From assembly GCA_963815445.1 (NCBI GenBank), contig CAWFGV010000011.1, positions 248,001 through 312,000 of the forward strand: a DNA stretch of 64,000 nucleotides. The letters are read 5' to 3'. The notes beneath the pieces are model-generated. The model did not search any database, was not told the DNA's origin, and saw only the letters and a program-made list of their open reading frames with translations. Within the stretch, counting starts at the first letter, position 1, and each line of letters starts with the position of its first letter. The translations under genes were made by a program, and so were the position numbers. Below, piece after piece: positions 1 through 7,613 of this stretch. The stretch comes from JANLYC01 sp963815445 (GTDB lineage Bacteria; Actinomycetota; Actinomycetes; Propionibacteriales; Nocardioidaceae).

Positions 1-132
1 AGATTGGTGGGCGATTGCGGTCGTCGACGCAGTCCCGGCGTACGACGGAGTGAGCCCTGCCAGCGCCGCGACGGCGAACATGGCGAGGAGTGGGGTGATG
101 AAGATGGCGGCGACGCGCCTCGAGGGGGTCAT
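1..132 (-). CDS. Exported protein, N-terminal part only (cut by window edge)
   Basis: Translation from ATG at 132 gives MTPSRRVAAIFITPLL followed by more alanine- and leucine-rich residues and then SYAGTAS. This is a typical signal peptide: short basic start, hydrophobic core of about 18 residues, small residues at a probable cleavage site near residue 32. The rest lies beyond the left edge, so the function cannot be read. It sits directly behind a cobalamin riboswitch, so it is probably part of cobalamin or cobalt uptake, or of a B12-alternative pathway. Actinobacterial B12-controlled operons often begin with a secreted protein followed by ECF transporter genes, but nothing here proves that. 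Confidence 0.6.
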   Translation of the reverse strand, partial: MTPSRRVAAIFITPLLAMFAVAALAGLTPSYAGTASTTAIAHQS

Positions 133-460
133 CGGGACCCTTTCAGACAGCGGTCTGAGGAGGTGTCCGGAGCGGTCGGCGCAGACGCGGCCAACTCTCC
201 GGCCCCGTCCCGTAGACCTCGACGGATAAGTGGAGCCGTGCCCGACGCAGGTCTCCCGGCTGGCGTGCCTCGACGAGGCAGCTTCACGGTTGCGGGTCAG
301 CGCCGGAGTTGCACCGGCTTCCCCTACGGAGCGAGCAGTACTGACGGTCCCACGTCGTACGTCTCGGAGTCAAAGCCGACAGTGAGGTCCCGACCAGCGG
401 TGTGCCGCCGGTCGTCACACTAGGGTCGAGTGACTGCCGGCGACGAAGGGACGGAACACC
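133..460. other. Gene-free leader region between divergent genes
   Basis: This 328-base stretch is filled mostly by the cobalamin riboswitch and its expression platform on the minus strand. The right-hand part, about 351-460, must hold the minus-strand promoter and the start signals of the small plus-strand gene at 461. I see no convincing coding sequence in it. Confidence 0.6.
195..350 (-). ncRNA. Cobalamin (AdoCbl) riboswitch
   Basis: On the minus strand the conserved elements of a B12 riboswitch occur in the right order. First comes GGGAAGCCGGTGCAACTCC (about 325 down to 306), then CTGACCCGCAACCGTGA (about 299 down to 283), then the B12 box GCCGGGAGACCTGCG (about 261 down to 247). The remaining bases up to the start codon at 132 would hold the expression platform. 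The family binds adenosylcobalamin and usually represses transport or synthesis genes when the ligand is present. It precedes the exported-protein gene at 1-132. Outer limits are approximate because the closing helix P1 was not folded. Confidence 0.88.
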
Positions 461-664
461 ATGGGCTGGACGTGGCGGATCGAGGACGGCGAAGGCAGTC
501 CTGCTGCTCTGCATTTCGAGATGCCCGAGTTCTCGGCACAGAGCGACGCCGAGTCCTGGTTGGGGGAGATCTGGCGGGAGCTCGCGGACGCGGGTGCAAG
601 CCAGGCGACCCTCCTGGAGGACGACCGCGTCGTCTACGGCCCCATGTCGCTGTCCGCCGAGTAG
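461..664 (+). CDS. Conserved small hypothetical protein (67 aa)
   Basis: A short acidic protein beginning MGWTWRIEDGEG and ending SAE. It has no membrane segment and no cysteine pair. The start ATG at 461 follows a GAAGGGACGG stretch that can serve as ribosome binding site. Tryptophans at residues 3 and 5, and the pattern LHFEMPEF followed by SWLGEIWREL, look like a compact alpha-beta fold. I recognise it only as the kind of small conserved protein seen in actinobacteria; no function is known to me. It stands alone between the riboswitch region and a convergent aldo/keto reductase gene. Confidence 0.6.
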   Translation: MGWTWRIEDGEGSPAALHFEMPEFSAQSDAESWLGEIWRELADAGASQATLLEDDRVVYGPMSLSAE

Positions 665-728
665 CCAGAGATCCGAGCCCTGCGCGGCCCGGGCAACGCG
701 AGACTCGGATCCTTGCGTGGGCGAAAGG

Positions 729-1727
729 TCAGCCGCGGGACTCGGGGGAGCGGGTCTGCGACGGGTCGCGTTCGATGTCGGGCGCCAGGATGTCGTCGAT
801 TGCGGCGAGGGCCCCGGCGTCGAGCTTCTGACCCGACGCCTTGACGTTCTCGGTGACCTGGTCGGGGCGCGAGGCGCCGATGATCGCCGATGACACCGCC
901 GGGTTGACCAGCACCCAGGCGATCGCCAGCTGTGCCATCGAGAGCCCGTGGTCGTCTGCAATCGGTCGGAGCTGCTGGACCCGCTCCAGCAGCTGGTCGT
1001 TCATCCGCCGACGGAGGACGTTACCGGCCTCCTCGTGGGCGGCTCGCGATCCCTCCGGGGGCTGTTGGCCCGGCTGGTACTTCCCGGTGAGCACGCCCTG
1101 CGCGATCGGCGACCAGACGATCTGACCGATGCCCAGCTCCTGGCTGGTGGGAACCACCTCGGCCTCGATGACCCGCCACAGCATGTTGTACTGCGGCTGG
1201 TTGGACACGAACGGGATACGCAGCTCACGAGCCAGCGCGTGCCCGGCACGCAACTGGTCCGCGGTCCACTCCGAGACTCCGATATACAGCGCCTTGCCGG
1301 CCCGGACGACATCGGCGAACGCCTCCATCGTCTCTTCGAGCGGGGTGTCGACGTCGTACCGGTGTGCCTGGTAGAGGTCGACGTAGTCGGTCTTCAGCCG
1401 TTTCAGGCTGCCGTCGATGGCCTCGTGGATGTGCTTGCGCGACAGGCCGGCGTCGTTGGGACCGCCAGGACCGGTGGGCCAGAAGACCTTGGTGAAGATC
1501 TCGATCGACTCGCGCCGTTGGCCCTCCAGGGCCCGACCGAGCACGGACTCCGCCTTGGTGTTCGCATAGACGTCGGCGGTGTCGAAGGTGGTGATGCCCT
1601 CGTCGAGTGCGCGCCGGACGCAGGCGTGCGCCTGCTCCTCCTCGACCTGTGAGCCGTGGGTCAGCCAGTTGCCGTAGCTGATCTCGCTGACCTTGAGACC
1701 GGAGGATCCGAGATGTCTGAAGTCCAT
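729..1727 (-). CDS. Aldo/keto reductase
   Basis: 332 residues, the usual length for the NADPH-dependent aldo/keto reductase superfamily, TIM-barrel branch close to voltage-gated potassium channel beta subunits and YghZ. The catalytic tetrad is visible: Asp52 and Tyr54 in TADVYAN, Lys80 in FTKVF, and His in YQAHRYD near residue 122. The C-terminal cofactor region reads SSAIIGASRPDQV. It should reduce aldehydes or ketones in the cytoplasm; the substrate cannot be told. It is a single gene ending opposite the small gene at 461-664 and starts about 80 bases from the end of the DUF3043 gene. Confidence 0.9.
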   Translation of the reverse strand: MDFRHLGSSGLKVSEISYGNWLTHGSQVEEEQAHACVRRALDEGITTFDTADVYANTKAESVLGRALEGQRRESIEIFTKVFWPTGPGGPNDAGLSRKHIHEAIDGSLKRLKTDYVDLYQAHRYDVDTPLEETMEAFADVVRAGKALYIGVSEWTADQLRAGHALARELRIPFVSNQPQYNMLWRVIEAEVVPTSQELGIGQIVWSPIAQGVLTGKYQPGQQPPEGSRAAHEEAGNVLRRRMNDQLLERVQQLRPIADDHGLSMAQLAIAWVLVNPAVSSAIIGASRPDQVTENVKASGQKLDAGALAAIDDILAPDIERDPSQTRSPESRG

Positions 1728-1811
1728 GGCTCGACCCTACGTGCCCGGATCAAACCGAGCCGCGGGTGCGCCCTCACCAGCCGGACGCGGGTCGCGCCAT
1801 GGGGGCGGGTG

Positions 1812-2405
1812 CTAGATCTTGTCGCCGACCTTGACGCGAGGCTTGGGTAGCCGGAGCCGGCGCATCTGCCAGGCGCGGAGCAGGGCATACATGGTGAGGC
1901 CCTTCGTGCTCTCGTCCCCGAATCGTTCGCCGACGGCCTTCTTGACCCCGCGGCTGATGCGGAGTGAGTCGAACACCATCAGCAACATCACGGTGAGGAA
2001 CAGGCTGGAGGACAGACTCGCTGCCCACGGCGCGCGCACGTAGACCAAAGCGAAGACCACGAAGAAGAAGACGAGCAGGAACTGGCCGATCGTGAACCGT
2101 GAGTCGACCCAGTCGCGCACGAACCCGCGCACCGGTCCGCGGTCGCGCGTCGGCAGATAGGCGTCGGAACCGCCTCCGGCCAGTGCCTCGCGCTGTCGCT
2201 GCCGTGCCGCCCGGGTGCGTTCTTTCCTGAGGGCGGCCGCTTCCTTGCGGTTGCGCGGCGGTGCGTTGCGCTTCTTGCGTGCGGCCTCGGCCTCCTTGCG
2301 GGTGGGCGTGGGACGGCCCTTGCCGCCTGCCCTGTCCGTCGCGACGGAGTCCTCCGCCGACACGTCCCTTGTCGTACGCCGACCAAACACGAAAGCTTTG
2401 CCCAC
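1812..2405 (-). CDS. DUF3043 family membrane protein
   Basis: 197 residues with GTG start at 2405. The first 95 residues are highly basic and rich in Arg, Lys and Ala (KGRPTPTRKEAEAARKKRNA). Then come two hydrophobic segments, one around FTIGQFLLVFFFVVFALVYV and one around SSLFLTVMLLMVFDSL, and a basic tail. This is the architecture of actinobacterial DUF3043 proteins, for which no function is established. The M. tuberculosis homologue, as I recall it, is Rv2206, which lies in the same conserved block as the glycerate kinase and erpA genes found further right. It is divergent from pspA. Confidence 0.85.
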   Translation of the reverse strand: MGKAFVFGRRTTRDVSAEDSVATDRAGGKGRPTPTRKEAEAARKKRNAPPRNRKEAAALRKERTRAARQRQREALAGGGSDAYLPTRDRGPVRGFVRDWVDSRFTIGQFLLVFFFVVFALVYVRAPWAASLSSSLFLTVMLLMVFDSLRISRGVKKAVGERFGDESTKGLTMYALLRAWQMRRLRLPKPRVKVGDKI

Positions 2406-2613
2406 CCATCACACCGAGGGGCGCCGATCTCGCCACGTCGGGGACGGTCGGGCACGGCGTCCCGTTTGTGCGCAGCCTACCTGCTGGCGATGACGCTCTC
2501 TTCCGGCGACCCGTAGGCTGGCGGCGTACGGCGAACTGCCGTGCGGCGGTGCGCGGGAGGCAACCTCCCGGCGCCCGTAGGCAACCAGGGCAACGAAGGG
2601 GCAGGCGCGTGCG

Positions 2614-3369
2614 ATGAGCGGCATCATGCAGCGGATCTCACTGATCTTCCGATCCAAGGCCAACAAGGCTCTCGACCGTGCGGAGGACCCGCGCGAGACG
2701 CTGGACTACAGCTACGTCAAGCAGCAGGAGCTGCTGCAGAAGGTACGCCGGGGGCTTGCCGACGTGGCCACCAGTCGCAAGCGGCTCGAGCTGCAGATCC
2801 AGCAGCTCGACCAGCAGTCGACCAAGCTGCAGGACCAGGCTCAGCAGGCGCTCGGGCAGGGTCGTGAGGATCTGGCGAGGGAGGCCTTGACGCGACGCTC
2901 AGGACTGCAGCAGCAGATCGCGGACCTGCAGACGCAACACGCCAACCTGCAGGGTGAGGAGGCCAAGCTGACGACGGCCTCGCAGCGGCTGCAGGCCAAG
3001 GTCGAGGCCTTCCGCACGCGGAAGGAGAGCCTCAAGGCGACCTACACGGCGGCGGAGGCACAAACCAAGATCAACGAGGCGTTCTCGGGCATCTCCGAAG
3101 AGATGGGCGACGTCGGGATGGCCATCGAGCGCGCCGAGGACAAGACCGCTCAGATGCAGGCGCGTGCCGGGGCCGTCGACGAGCTGATCGCCTCTGGCGC
3201 GCTCGAGGACCACGTCTCCGGAGGCAAGGACGACATCACGCGCGAGCTCGAGCAGATGTCCGCCGCCGGCGACGTCGAAGCTCAGCTCGCGGCAATGAAG
3301 GGTCAGGTCGCGGGGACGCAGGCGCCGGCCCAGATCGAGGCGCCGAATGTCGAGGAGGAGAAGGCATGA
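2614..3369 (+). CDS. pspA: PspA/IM30 family phage-shock protein
   Basis: 251 residues, almost entirely alpha-helical coiled coil rich in Gln, Glu, Lys and Ala, starting MSGIMQRISLIFRSKANKAL. The N-terminal amphipathic helix, the PRETLDYSY motif and the long helices match the PspA/IM30/Vipp1 (ESCRT-III-like) family. These proteins bind the inner face of the stressed cytoplasmic membrane and stabilise it. A C-terminal extension after about residue 225 ends in EEEKA. The stop codon overlaps the start of the next gene in ATGA, so the two are probably translated together. The first gene of a pspA-pspAA-htpX-pspAB cassette. Confidence 0.93.
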   Translation: MSGIMQRISLIFRSKANKALDRAEDPRETLDYSYVKQQELLQKVRRGLADVATSRKRLELQIQQLDQQSTKLQDQAQQALGQGREDLAREALTRRSGLQQQIADLQTQHANLQGEEAKLTTASQRLQAKVEAFRTRKESLKATYTAAEAQTKINEAFSGISEEMGDVGMAIERAEDKTAQMQARAGAVDELIASGALEDHVSGGKDDITRELEQMSAAGDVEAQLAAMKGQVAGTQAPAQIEAPNVEEEKA

Positions 3370-3644
3370 TCATCAGGATTCTGAGCGAGGGCCAGTTCGA
3401 CGTTCCCGACGACGGCATCGACGCCCTCAACGAGCTCGACGACAAGCTCGAGTCGGCCATCGCCGCCGAGGACGAGCCGAGCTTCGCGGCTGCGCTCGGC
3501 GCGCTGCTGGACCGGGTGCGCCAGCTCGGCGAGCCGGTGGCGCTGGACGCGTTGATTCCGTCCGACCTGGTGCTTCCGCATGACTCGGCCACGCTGGTCG
3601 AGGTCAGAGACCTGCTGGCGGACGACGGGCTCATCCCCGGCTGA
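3366..3644 (+). CDS. pspAA: PspA-associated protein PspAA
   Basis: 92 residues, strongly acidic, starting MIIRILSEGQFDVPDD and ending LLADDGLIPG. The start is fixed by the ATGA overlap with pspA. The opening strand, the NELDDKLESAI helix and the C-terminal LIPSDLVLP segment fit the PspAA family, described as a partner encoded beside PspA in actinobacteria and archaea. Its biochemical role is not established; the neighbourhood says envelope-stress response. No membrane segment is visible, so a cytoplasmic partner of the PspA coat is likely. Confidence 0.85.
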   Translation: MIIRILSEGQFDVPDDGIDALNELDDKLESAIAAEDEPSFAAALGALLDRVRQLGEPVALDALIPSDLVLPHDSATLVEVRDLLADDGLIPG

Positions 3645-3695
3645 GCCGCGACGTCGATGCACAGCAGATTCTTGTGCTCGGGCGCCGGGTTCTCA

Positions 3696-3723
3696 GGAAT
3701 CTTTGCGTAACGTCGGACGTCGT
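3696..3723 (+). promoter_or_regulatory. Possible ECF-sigma-type promoter before htpX
   Basis: GGAAT at 3696-3700 is followed after 17 bases by CGTCGT at 3718-3723. This resembles the GGAAT and CGT-containing -35/-10 pair used by actinobacterial extracytoplasmic sigma factors of the SigE/SigR type. The predicted start would lie about 50 bases before the htpX start codon. The short motif can occur by chance; the stress function of the downstream genes is the main reason to note it. Confidence 0.25.
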
Positions 3724-3779
3724 ACTAGTTGACGGCATGGGGCCGTCGACGCACCCCAGAAGGCGAGGCATCACCCGAC

Positions 3780-4679
3780 ATGGCCAGCACACGATTCCGC
3801 AGTGACGCCGGGCTCACCGCCCGGATGAGTCTCGTCATGCTGTTGCTCGGCGGCCTCTACGTCACCGTGATGGCCGTTCTCATCGCCAGCGGTGCGTCTG
3901 CGGCCGTCGTGATCGTGCTCGCGACCGCGCTCGGCGTCGGGCAGTGGTACTTCTCCGACAAGCTCGCGATGAAGGCCATGCGGGCGCGCGAGGTGTCACC
4001 GGAACAGGCTCCGGAGCTGCACGGGATGATCGAGCGGTTGTGCGCGATGGCCGACATGCCGAAGCCACGCGTCGCCATCGCTGACCTCGACGTACCGAAC
4101 GCCTTCGCGACCGGCCGCAGCCCCAACCACTCCGTCGTCTGCGTGACGACCGGCATCTTGCACCGGCTCGACCGCGACGAGCTCGAGGGTGTGCTGTCCC
4201 ACGAGCTCTCCCACGTCGCGCACCGCGACGTGCTCGTGATGACGATCGCCGGCTTCCTGGGTGTCGCCGCCGGTCTGGTGATGCGGTGGGGCTTCTTGTT
4301 CGGCGGCGGAGGCCGACGCGACAGCAACAGCGCGGTGCCGTTCATCGTGATCTGGCTCGGCAGCATGGTCGTCTACTTCATCTCGTTCCTGCTGACCCGG
4401 GTGCTCAGCCGCTACCGCGAGCTGTCGGCCGACCGGGCGGGTGCCTACCTGACCGGCAAGCCGTCGGCGCTGGCGTCCGCGCTGACGAAGATCTCCGGTG
4501 ACATGGCGCGGATCCCGACGCGCGACCTGAGAGCGACGCAGGCGTTCAACGCGTTCATGTTCGCCCCGGCGCTCAACAAGGAGTCGATCGGCGGACTGTT
4601 CTCGACGCACCCGCCGCTCGAGCAGCGCCTCGACCAGCTGGCCAAGATCTCCTCCGACCTGTCCCGGCCGACGAGCTGA
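3780..4679 (+). CDS. htpX: Membrane zinc metalloprotease HtpX
   Basis: 299 residues from ATG at 3780. This start begins MASTRFRSDAGLTARM, the usual HtpX beginning, and follows an AGAAGGCGAGG ribosome binding site; an in-frame start at 3729 would add 17 unusual residues. Two N-terminal membrane segments (about 16-38 and 40-57) precede the zinc site HELSH at 141-145. Two more hydrophobic segments follow the site. M48-family HtpX degrades misfolded membrane proteins. Its place between pspAA and pspAB makes it the proteolytic arm of the envelope-stress cassette. Confidence 0.93.
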   Translation: MASTRFRSDAGLTARMSLVMLLLGGLYVTVMAVLIASGASAAVVIVLATALGVGQWYFSDKLAMKAMRAREVSPEQAPELHGMIERLCAMADMPKPRVAIADLDVPNAFATGRSPNHSVVCVTTGILHRLDRDELEGVLSHELSHVAHRDVLVMTIAGFLGVAAGLVMRWGFLFGGGGRRDSNSAVPFIVIWLGSMVVYFISFLLTRVLSRYRELSADRAGAYLTGKPSALASALTKISGDMARIPTRDLRATQAFNAFMFAPALNKESIGGLFSTHPPLEQRLDQLAKISSDLSRPTS

Positions 4680-4681
4680 GT

Positions 4682-5251
4682 GTGAAGCTGTTCCGCAACG
4701 TCTTCGGTCGCAGCGAGCCGCCGGCGGCCAACCTCGACAACCTGTTCGCGGTGCCCTCGGCGGCGATCACCCTCGAGGCGGCGACGGGCTTCAAGCCGAC
4801 CGGCGTCGCATCCGTGTGCTATCGGCAGGCCGAGGGTGGCGCGTTCGCCGCCGCCCAGTCCGACGTGCAGGAGCTGCTCGACGCCGATGCGGGCCCGAAG
4901 GTCGAGAGAAGCACCGACGAGTTCGGCTACACCTGGCTGGTCTGCCGCGCCGATCCTACGGCGATCTCCGACCTGGTCACTGACGTGCACGCAGTGAACT
5001 CGGCCTTGGAGAACGCCGGCTTCGGGCCGTCGTTGCTGTGCTCGCTGGTGACGTTCGTCGGTCCCGACGACCGCCGGTTCGCGTTGGTGTACCTGTACAA
5101 GCAGGGCACGTTCTACCCTTTCGCACCGGTCGGTGCCCAGCAGCGTGACAACGCACTCGAGCTACAGATGCGGGGCGTCCTCGACGGCGACATGCCGATC
5201 GAACCCGACCTGTCCCGCTGGATGGCCCTCTTCAAGGCCCCCGGCCTCTGA
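4682..5251 (+). CDS. pspAB: PspA-associated protein PspAB
   Basis: 189 residues with GTG start two bases after the htpX stop, beginning MKLFRNVFGRSEPPAANLDNLF. Recognisable features are FGR near the start, ATGFKPTGVASVCYR, a central acidic stretch and FYPFAPVG followed by RDNALELQM near the end. This is the PspAB family, known from gene neighbourhoods with PspA, PspAA and HtpX; its activity is unknown. No membrane segment or metal site is visible. Tight spacing implies co-transcription with htpX. A dispersed palindromic repeat follows 20 bases after its stop. Confidence 0.85.
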   Translation: MKLFRNVFGRSEPPAANLDNLFAVPSAAITLEAATGFKPTGVASVCYRQAEGGAFAAAQSDVQELLDADAGPKVERSTDEFGYTWLVCRADPTAISDLVTDVHAVNSALENAGFGPSLLCSLVTFVGPDDRRFALVYLYKQGTFYPFAPVGAQQRDNALELQMRGVLDGDMPIEPDLSRWMALFKAPGL

Positions 5252-5270
5252 CCCCCGTGTGGCCCTCCGC

Positions 5271-5314
5271 GTTTGCCTTGTTCACAAGCCAGGTGGCTTG
5301 TGAACAAGGCAAAC
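5271..5314. repeat. Dispersed intergenic palindrome, copy A
   Basis: A perfect 21-base inverted repeat beginning GTTTGCCTTGTTCACAAGCC with a two-base GG centre. It lies between the convergent pspAB and GNAT genes and may act as a two-way terminator, though no U-run follows. Related copies occur at 9796-9847 and 22094-22145. The tail after the palindrome, ending ACAGGGCATTTGCCT near 5340, also recurs after copy C. Confidence 0.9.
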
Positions 5315-5363
5315 ACGCCGTGGGAACAGGGCATTTGCCTTGCGGACTAGGGTGCCTTGCGGA

Positions 5364-5969
5364 CTAGGTCGGGGGTCGCGGCCGCTCCTCAATGCGCTGC
5401 CTGTACTCCGCGCGGGTGATCCGGTAGAAGACGTGCTCGGCGATCGGGCTGGCCGGGTCGAGCGCCGGATGAAGCTGCGTCTCGACGTGGCGTAGCCCGA
5501 GTCTGTCCATCACCGCTCGCGAAGGCGCGTTGATCGTGGCCGTCAGCGACCACACCTCGTCGTATGCCGCGAGGTCGAACGCCACCGCCAGAGCCGCCCG
5601 CCCGGCTTCCGTCGCATAGCCGTTCCCCCACGCCGACCTGGCCAGCCGCCACCCGACCTCGATCCCACCGGCCCCCGGAACGGCCTCCGGCATCGGATTG
5701 AGGCCGGTGAACCCGATGAAGGACGCCGGGCCGGCCGGCGCGAGAGCCCACAGGCCGTACCCGAGCACCGCCATCCGGGCCTCGATCCGGTCGGCGAAGC
5801 CATCACTTTCGGCCCGGGTCTGCAGCCCTGGGAAGTGACGCATCACATCAGGGTCGGCGTTCATGGCCGCGAACGGCTCCCGATCCGACGGTCGCCAAGC
5901 GCGCATGACCAGACGCTCAGTTCTCGGTTCGACGAGTTCAGGCAGATGTGGCAGGTGCGACAGATCCAC
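5364..5969 (-). CDS. GNAT family N-acetyltransferase (RimJ/RimL type)
   Basis: 201 residues from a GTG at 5969, preceded by GTCGAGGTC as ribosome binding site and lying 17 bases after the nadA stop. The signature LVEPRTERLVMRAWRPSD opens the RimJ/RimL-type acetyltransferase fold. The acetyl-CoA loop appears as RSAWGNGYATEAGRA, and NAPSRAVMDRLG is the usual C-terminal helix. It transfers an acetyl group to an amine, perhaps a protein N-terminus, but the substrate is unknown. It is probably co-transcribed with nadA. Confidence 0.85.
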   Translation of the reverse strand: MDLSHLPHLPELVEPRTERLVMRAWRPSDREPFAAMNADPDVMRHFPGLQTRAESDGFADRIEARMAVLGYGLWALAPAGPASFIGFTGLNPMPEAVPGAGGIEVGWRLARSAWGNGYATEAGRAALAVAFDLAAYDEVWSLTATINAPSRAVMDRLGLRHVETQLHPALDPASPIAEHVFYRITRAEYRQRIEERPRPPT

Positions 5970-5986
5970 GAGCGACCTCGACCGAC

Positions 5987-7177
5987 TCAGTCCGTGGTGG
6001 AGGTGGCGGAGGTGGTGGAGGTGGCGGCAGGCAGCGCGAGCATCCTGTCCAGGGCGACCTTGGCCCACGTCTTGGTGTCGGGGTGGACCGAGATCACGTT
6101 GACGATGTTGCCGGCCAGCAAGTTCTCCAGCGACCAGACGAAGTGCGGCAGGTCGATGCGGTTCATGGTCGAGCAGAAGCACACGGCCTTGTCGAGGAAC
6201 ATCACCCGCTTGTCCGGGTGCGCGTCCGCCAGTCGTTGCACGAGGTTGAGCTCGGTGCCGATCGCCCAGGCAGAACCGGGCTCGGCAGCTTCGACGGTAT
6301 TGATGATGAACTCCGTGGATCCGACCAGGTCGGCCTTCGTGACGACCTCGTGCGTGCACTCGGGATGGACGAGCACGGTGACGTCCGGCACCGCGCGACG
6401 TACGTCGTCGACGCACTCAGGGCTGAAGCGTCCGTGCACCGAGCAGTGCCCGCGCCACAGGATCATCCTCGCGTCACGCAACGCCGGCACGCTCAGCCCG
6501 CCCATCGGCCGTCGTGGGTCGTAGACGACGCAGTCCTCGAGCGACAGACCGAGCTCCAGCACGGCGGTGTTGCGTCCGAGGTGCTGGTCAGGCATGAACA
6601 GGACTTTTTCGCCCTGCTCGAAAGCCCACCTCAGCGCAGTCTTCGCGTTGGACGACGTACACACCGCGCCACCGTTGCGACCGCAGAACGCCTTGATGTC
6701 GGCCGAGGAGTTCATGTAGGTGACCGGGATCGTGTCGTCGGCGACGCCTGCATCGGTCAGCGCGTCCCAGGCATCCTCGACCTGTGACAGTCGCGCCATG
6801 TCCGCCATCGAACACCCGGCAGCAAGATCCGGAAGGATGACGCGCTGAGCAGGCCCTGTCAGGATGTCGGCCGATTCGGCCATGAAGTGGACGCCGCAGA
6901 ACACGATGTACTCCGCCTCGGGCCGCCCGGCTGCGTCACGTGCCAGCTTGAACGAGTCGCCGGTCACGTCGGCAAACGCGATGACCTCGTCGCGCTGGTA
7001 GTGATGGCCCAGCACGAAGAGTCGATCCCCGAGAGCCTGCTTGGCCGCGGTCGCTCGAGCGACCAGATCAGGGTCGGAGGCCGGTGGCAGCCCGCCCGGA
7101 CACTCGACACCGCGCTCGGCGTGGGGGTCGGCGTCGCGGCCGAGCACGAGCAGGGGCAGAGACGGAGCAGGGGTCAC
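5987..7177 (-). CDS. nadA: Quinolinate synthase
   Basis: 396 residues from GTG at 7177, which has a GCGAGGTG ribosome binding site; longer in-frame starts add non-conserved residues. NadA condenses iminoaspartate with dihydroxyacetone phosphate to quinolinate for NAD synthesis and needs a [4Fe-4S] cluster. Candidate ligands are Cys94 in FCGVHFMAES, the Cys in SPEC and the Cys residues in AVCFCSTMNRI. Other family motifs are LGHHYQRDEV, MNSSADIKAFCG and NGGAVCTSSNA. It is the longer actinobacterial form with the GVECPG motif. No nadB or nadC lies beside it here, which is unusual because the three often form one operon. Confidence 0.95.
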   Translation of the reverse strand: MTPAPSLPLLVLGRDADPHAERGVECPGGLPPASDPDLVARATAAKQALGDRLFVLGHHYQRDEVIAFADVTGDSFKLARDAAGRPEAEYIVFCGVHFMAESADILTGPAQRVILPDLAAGCSMADMARLSQVEDAWDALTDAGVADDTIPVTYMNSSADIKAFCGRNGGAVCTSSNAKTALRWAFEQGEKVLFMPDQHLGRNTAVLELGLSLEDCVVYDPRRPMGGLSVPALRDARMILWRGHCSVHGRFSPECVDDVRRAVPDVTVLVHPECTHEVVTKADLVGSTEFIINTVEAAEPGSAWAIGTELNLVQRLADAHPDKRVMFLDKAVCFCSTMNRIDLPHFVWSLENLLAGNIVNVISVHPDTKTWAKVALDRMLALPAATSTTSATSTTD

Positions 7178-7295
7178 CGGGGCACCTCGCGTCGTGGACG
7201 TCGCACGAACCTGAGCCAGCAGTCTAGGAGCCGGGTGAGCGTATGCCGTGCGAGGTCTCCCGGTTTGGACCTGGCGCCAGGCCCCGATCCACGGG

Positions 7296-7613
7296 CTAGC
7301 TGGCGCGCAGGCCGGCAAGCGCGAAGCCGGCCGCGTTGGCGGCGCTCGTGAGAGCAGTGGTGCGGCGGGGTCTGTCGACGACGGCCAGACCTAGCATCGA
7401 CAAGGCATGGATCGCGTCGACCGCCGCGCCGAGCCGGATCACGCGCCGGCTCGGCCGGATCAGCGTGATGAGTCCCTGCACCATGTCGCGCGCGCCCAGG
7501 ACGCGGATGGCGCGGATCGTCAGGTCGTCGTCGGCTCCGTCGTGCGCCACCAGGTGCGGCCTCGCGACTTGGGCGGCGCCCAGCACTAGTCGGGCGAGTG
7601 AGGCTCGTCTCAT
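7296..7613 (-). CDS. Small hydrophobic hypothetical protein
   Basis: 105 residues starting MRRASLARLVLGAAQVARP. The ATG at 7613 overlaps the stop of the upstream SDR gene in ATGA, which supports both the start and co-translation. The chain alternates short hydrophobic helices (VDAIHALSMLGLAVVD, ALTSAANAAGFALAGL) with Arg-rich turns, so it may be membrane associated. I do not recognise the family. Coupling to the SDR gene suggests a common task. Confidence 0.6.
   Translation of the reverse strand: MRRASLARLVLGAAQVARPHLVAHDGADDDLTIRAIRVLGARDMVQGLITLIRPSRRVIRLGAAVDAIHALSMLGLAVVDRPRRTTALTSAANAAGFALAGLRAS

Noticed and set aside
7235..7262. CCGGGAGACCTCGC on the minus strand resembling a B12 box upstream of a small gene
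   Set aside because: The other riboswitch blocks (GGGAA...CCGGTG and the GCAACCGTGA-like part) are missing upstream of it, so it is a chance match to one element.
5987..7318. Longer quinolinate synthase start at 7318
   Set aside because: The added 47 residues are Arg/Pro/Ala-rich and unlike the family; GTG at 7177 has a good ribosome binding site and the expected N-terminus.
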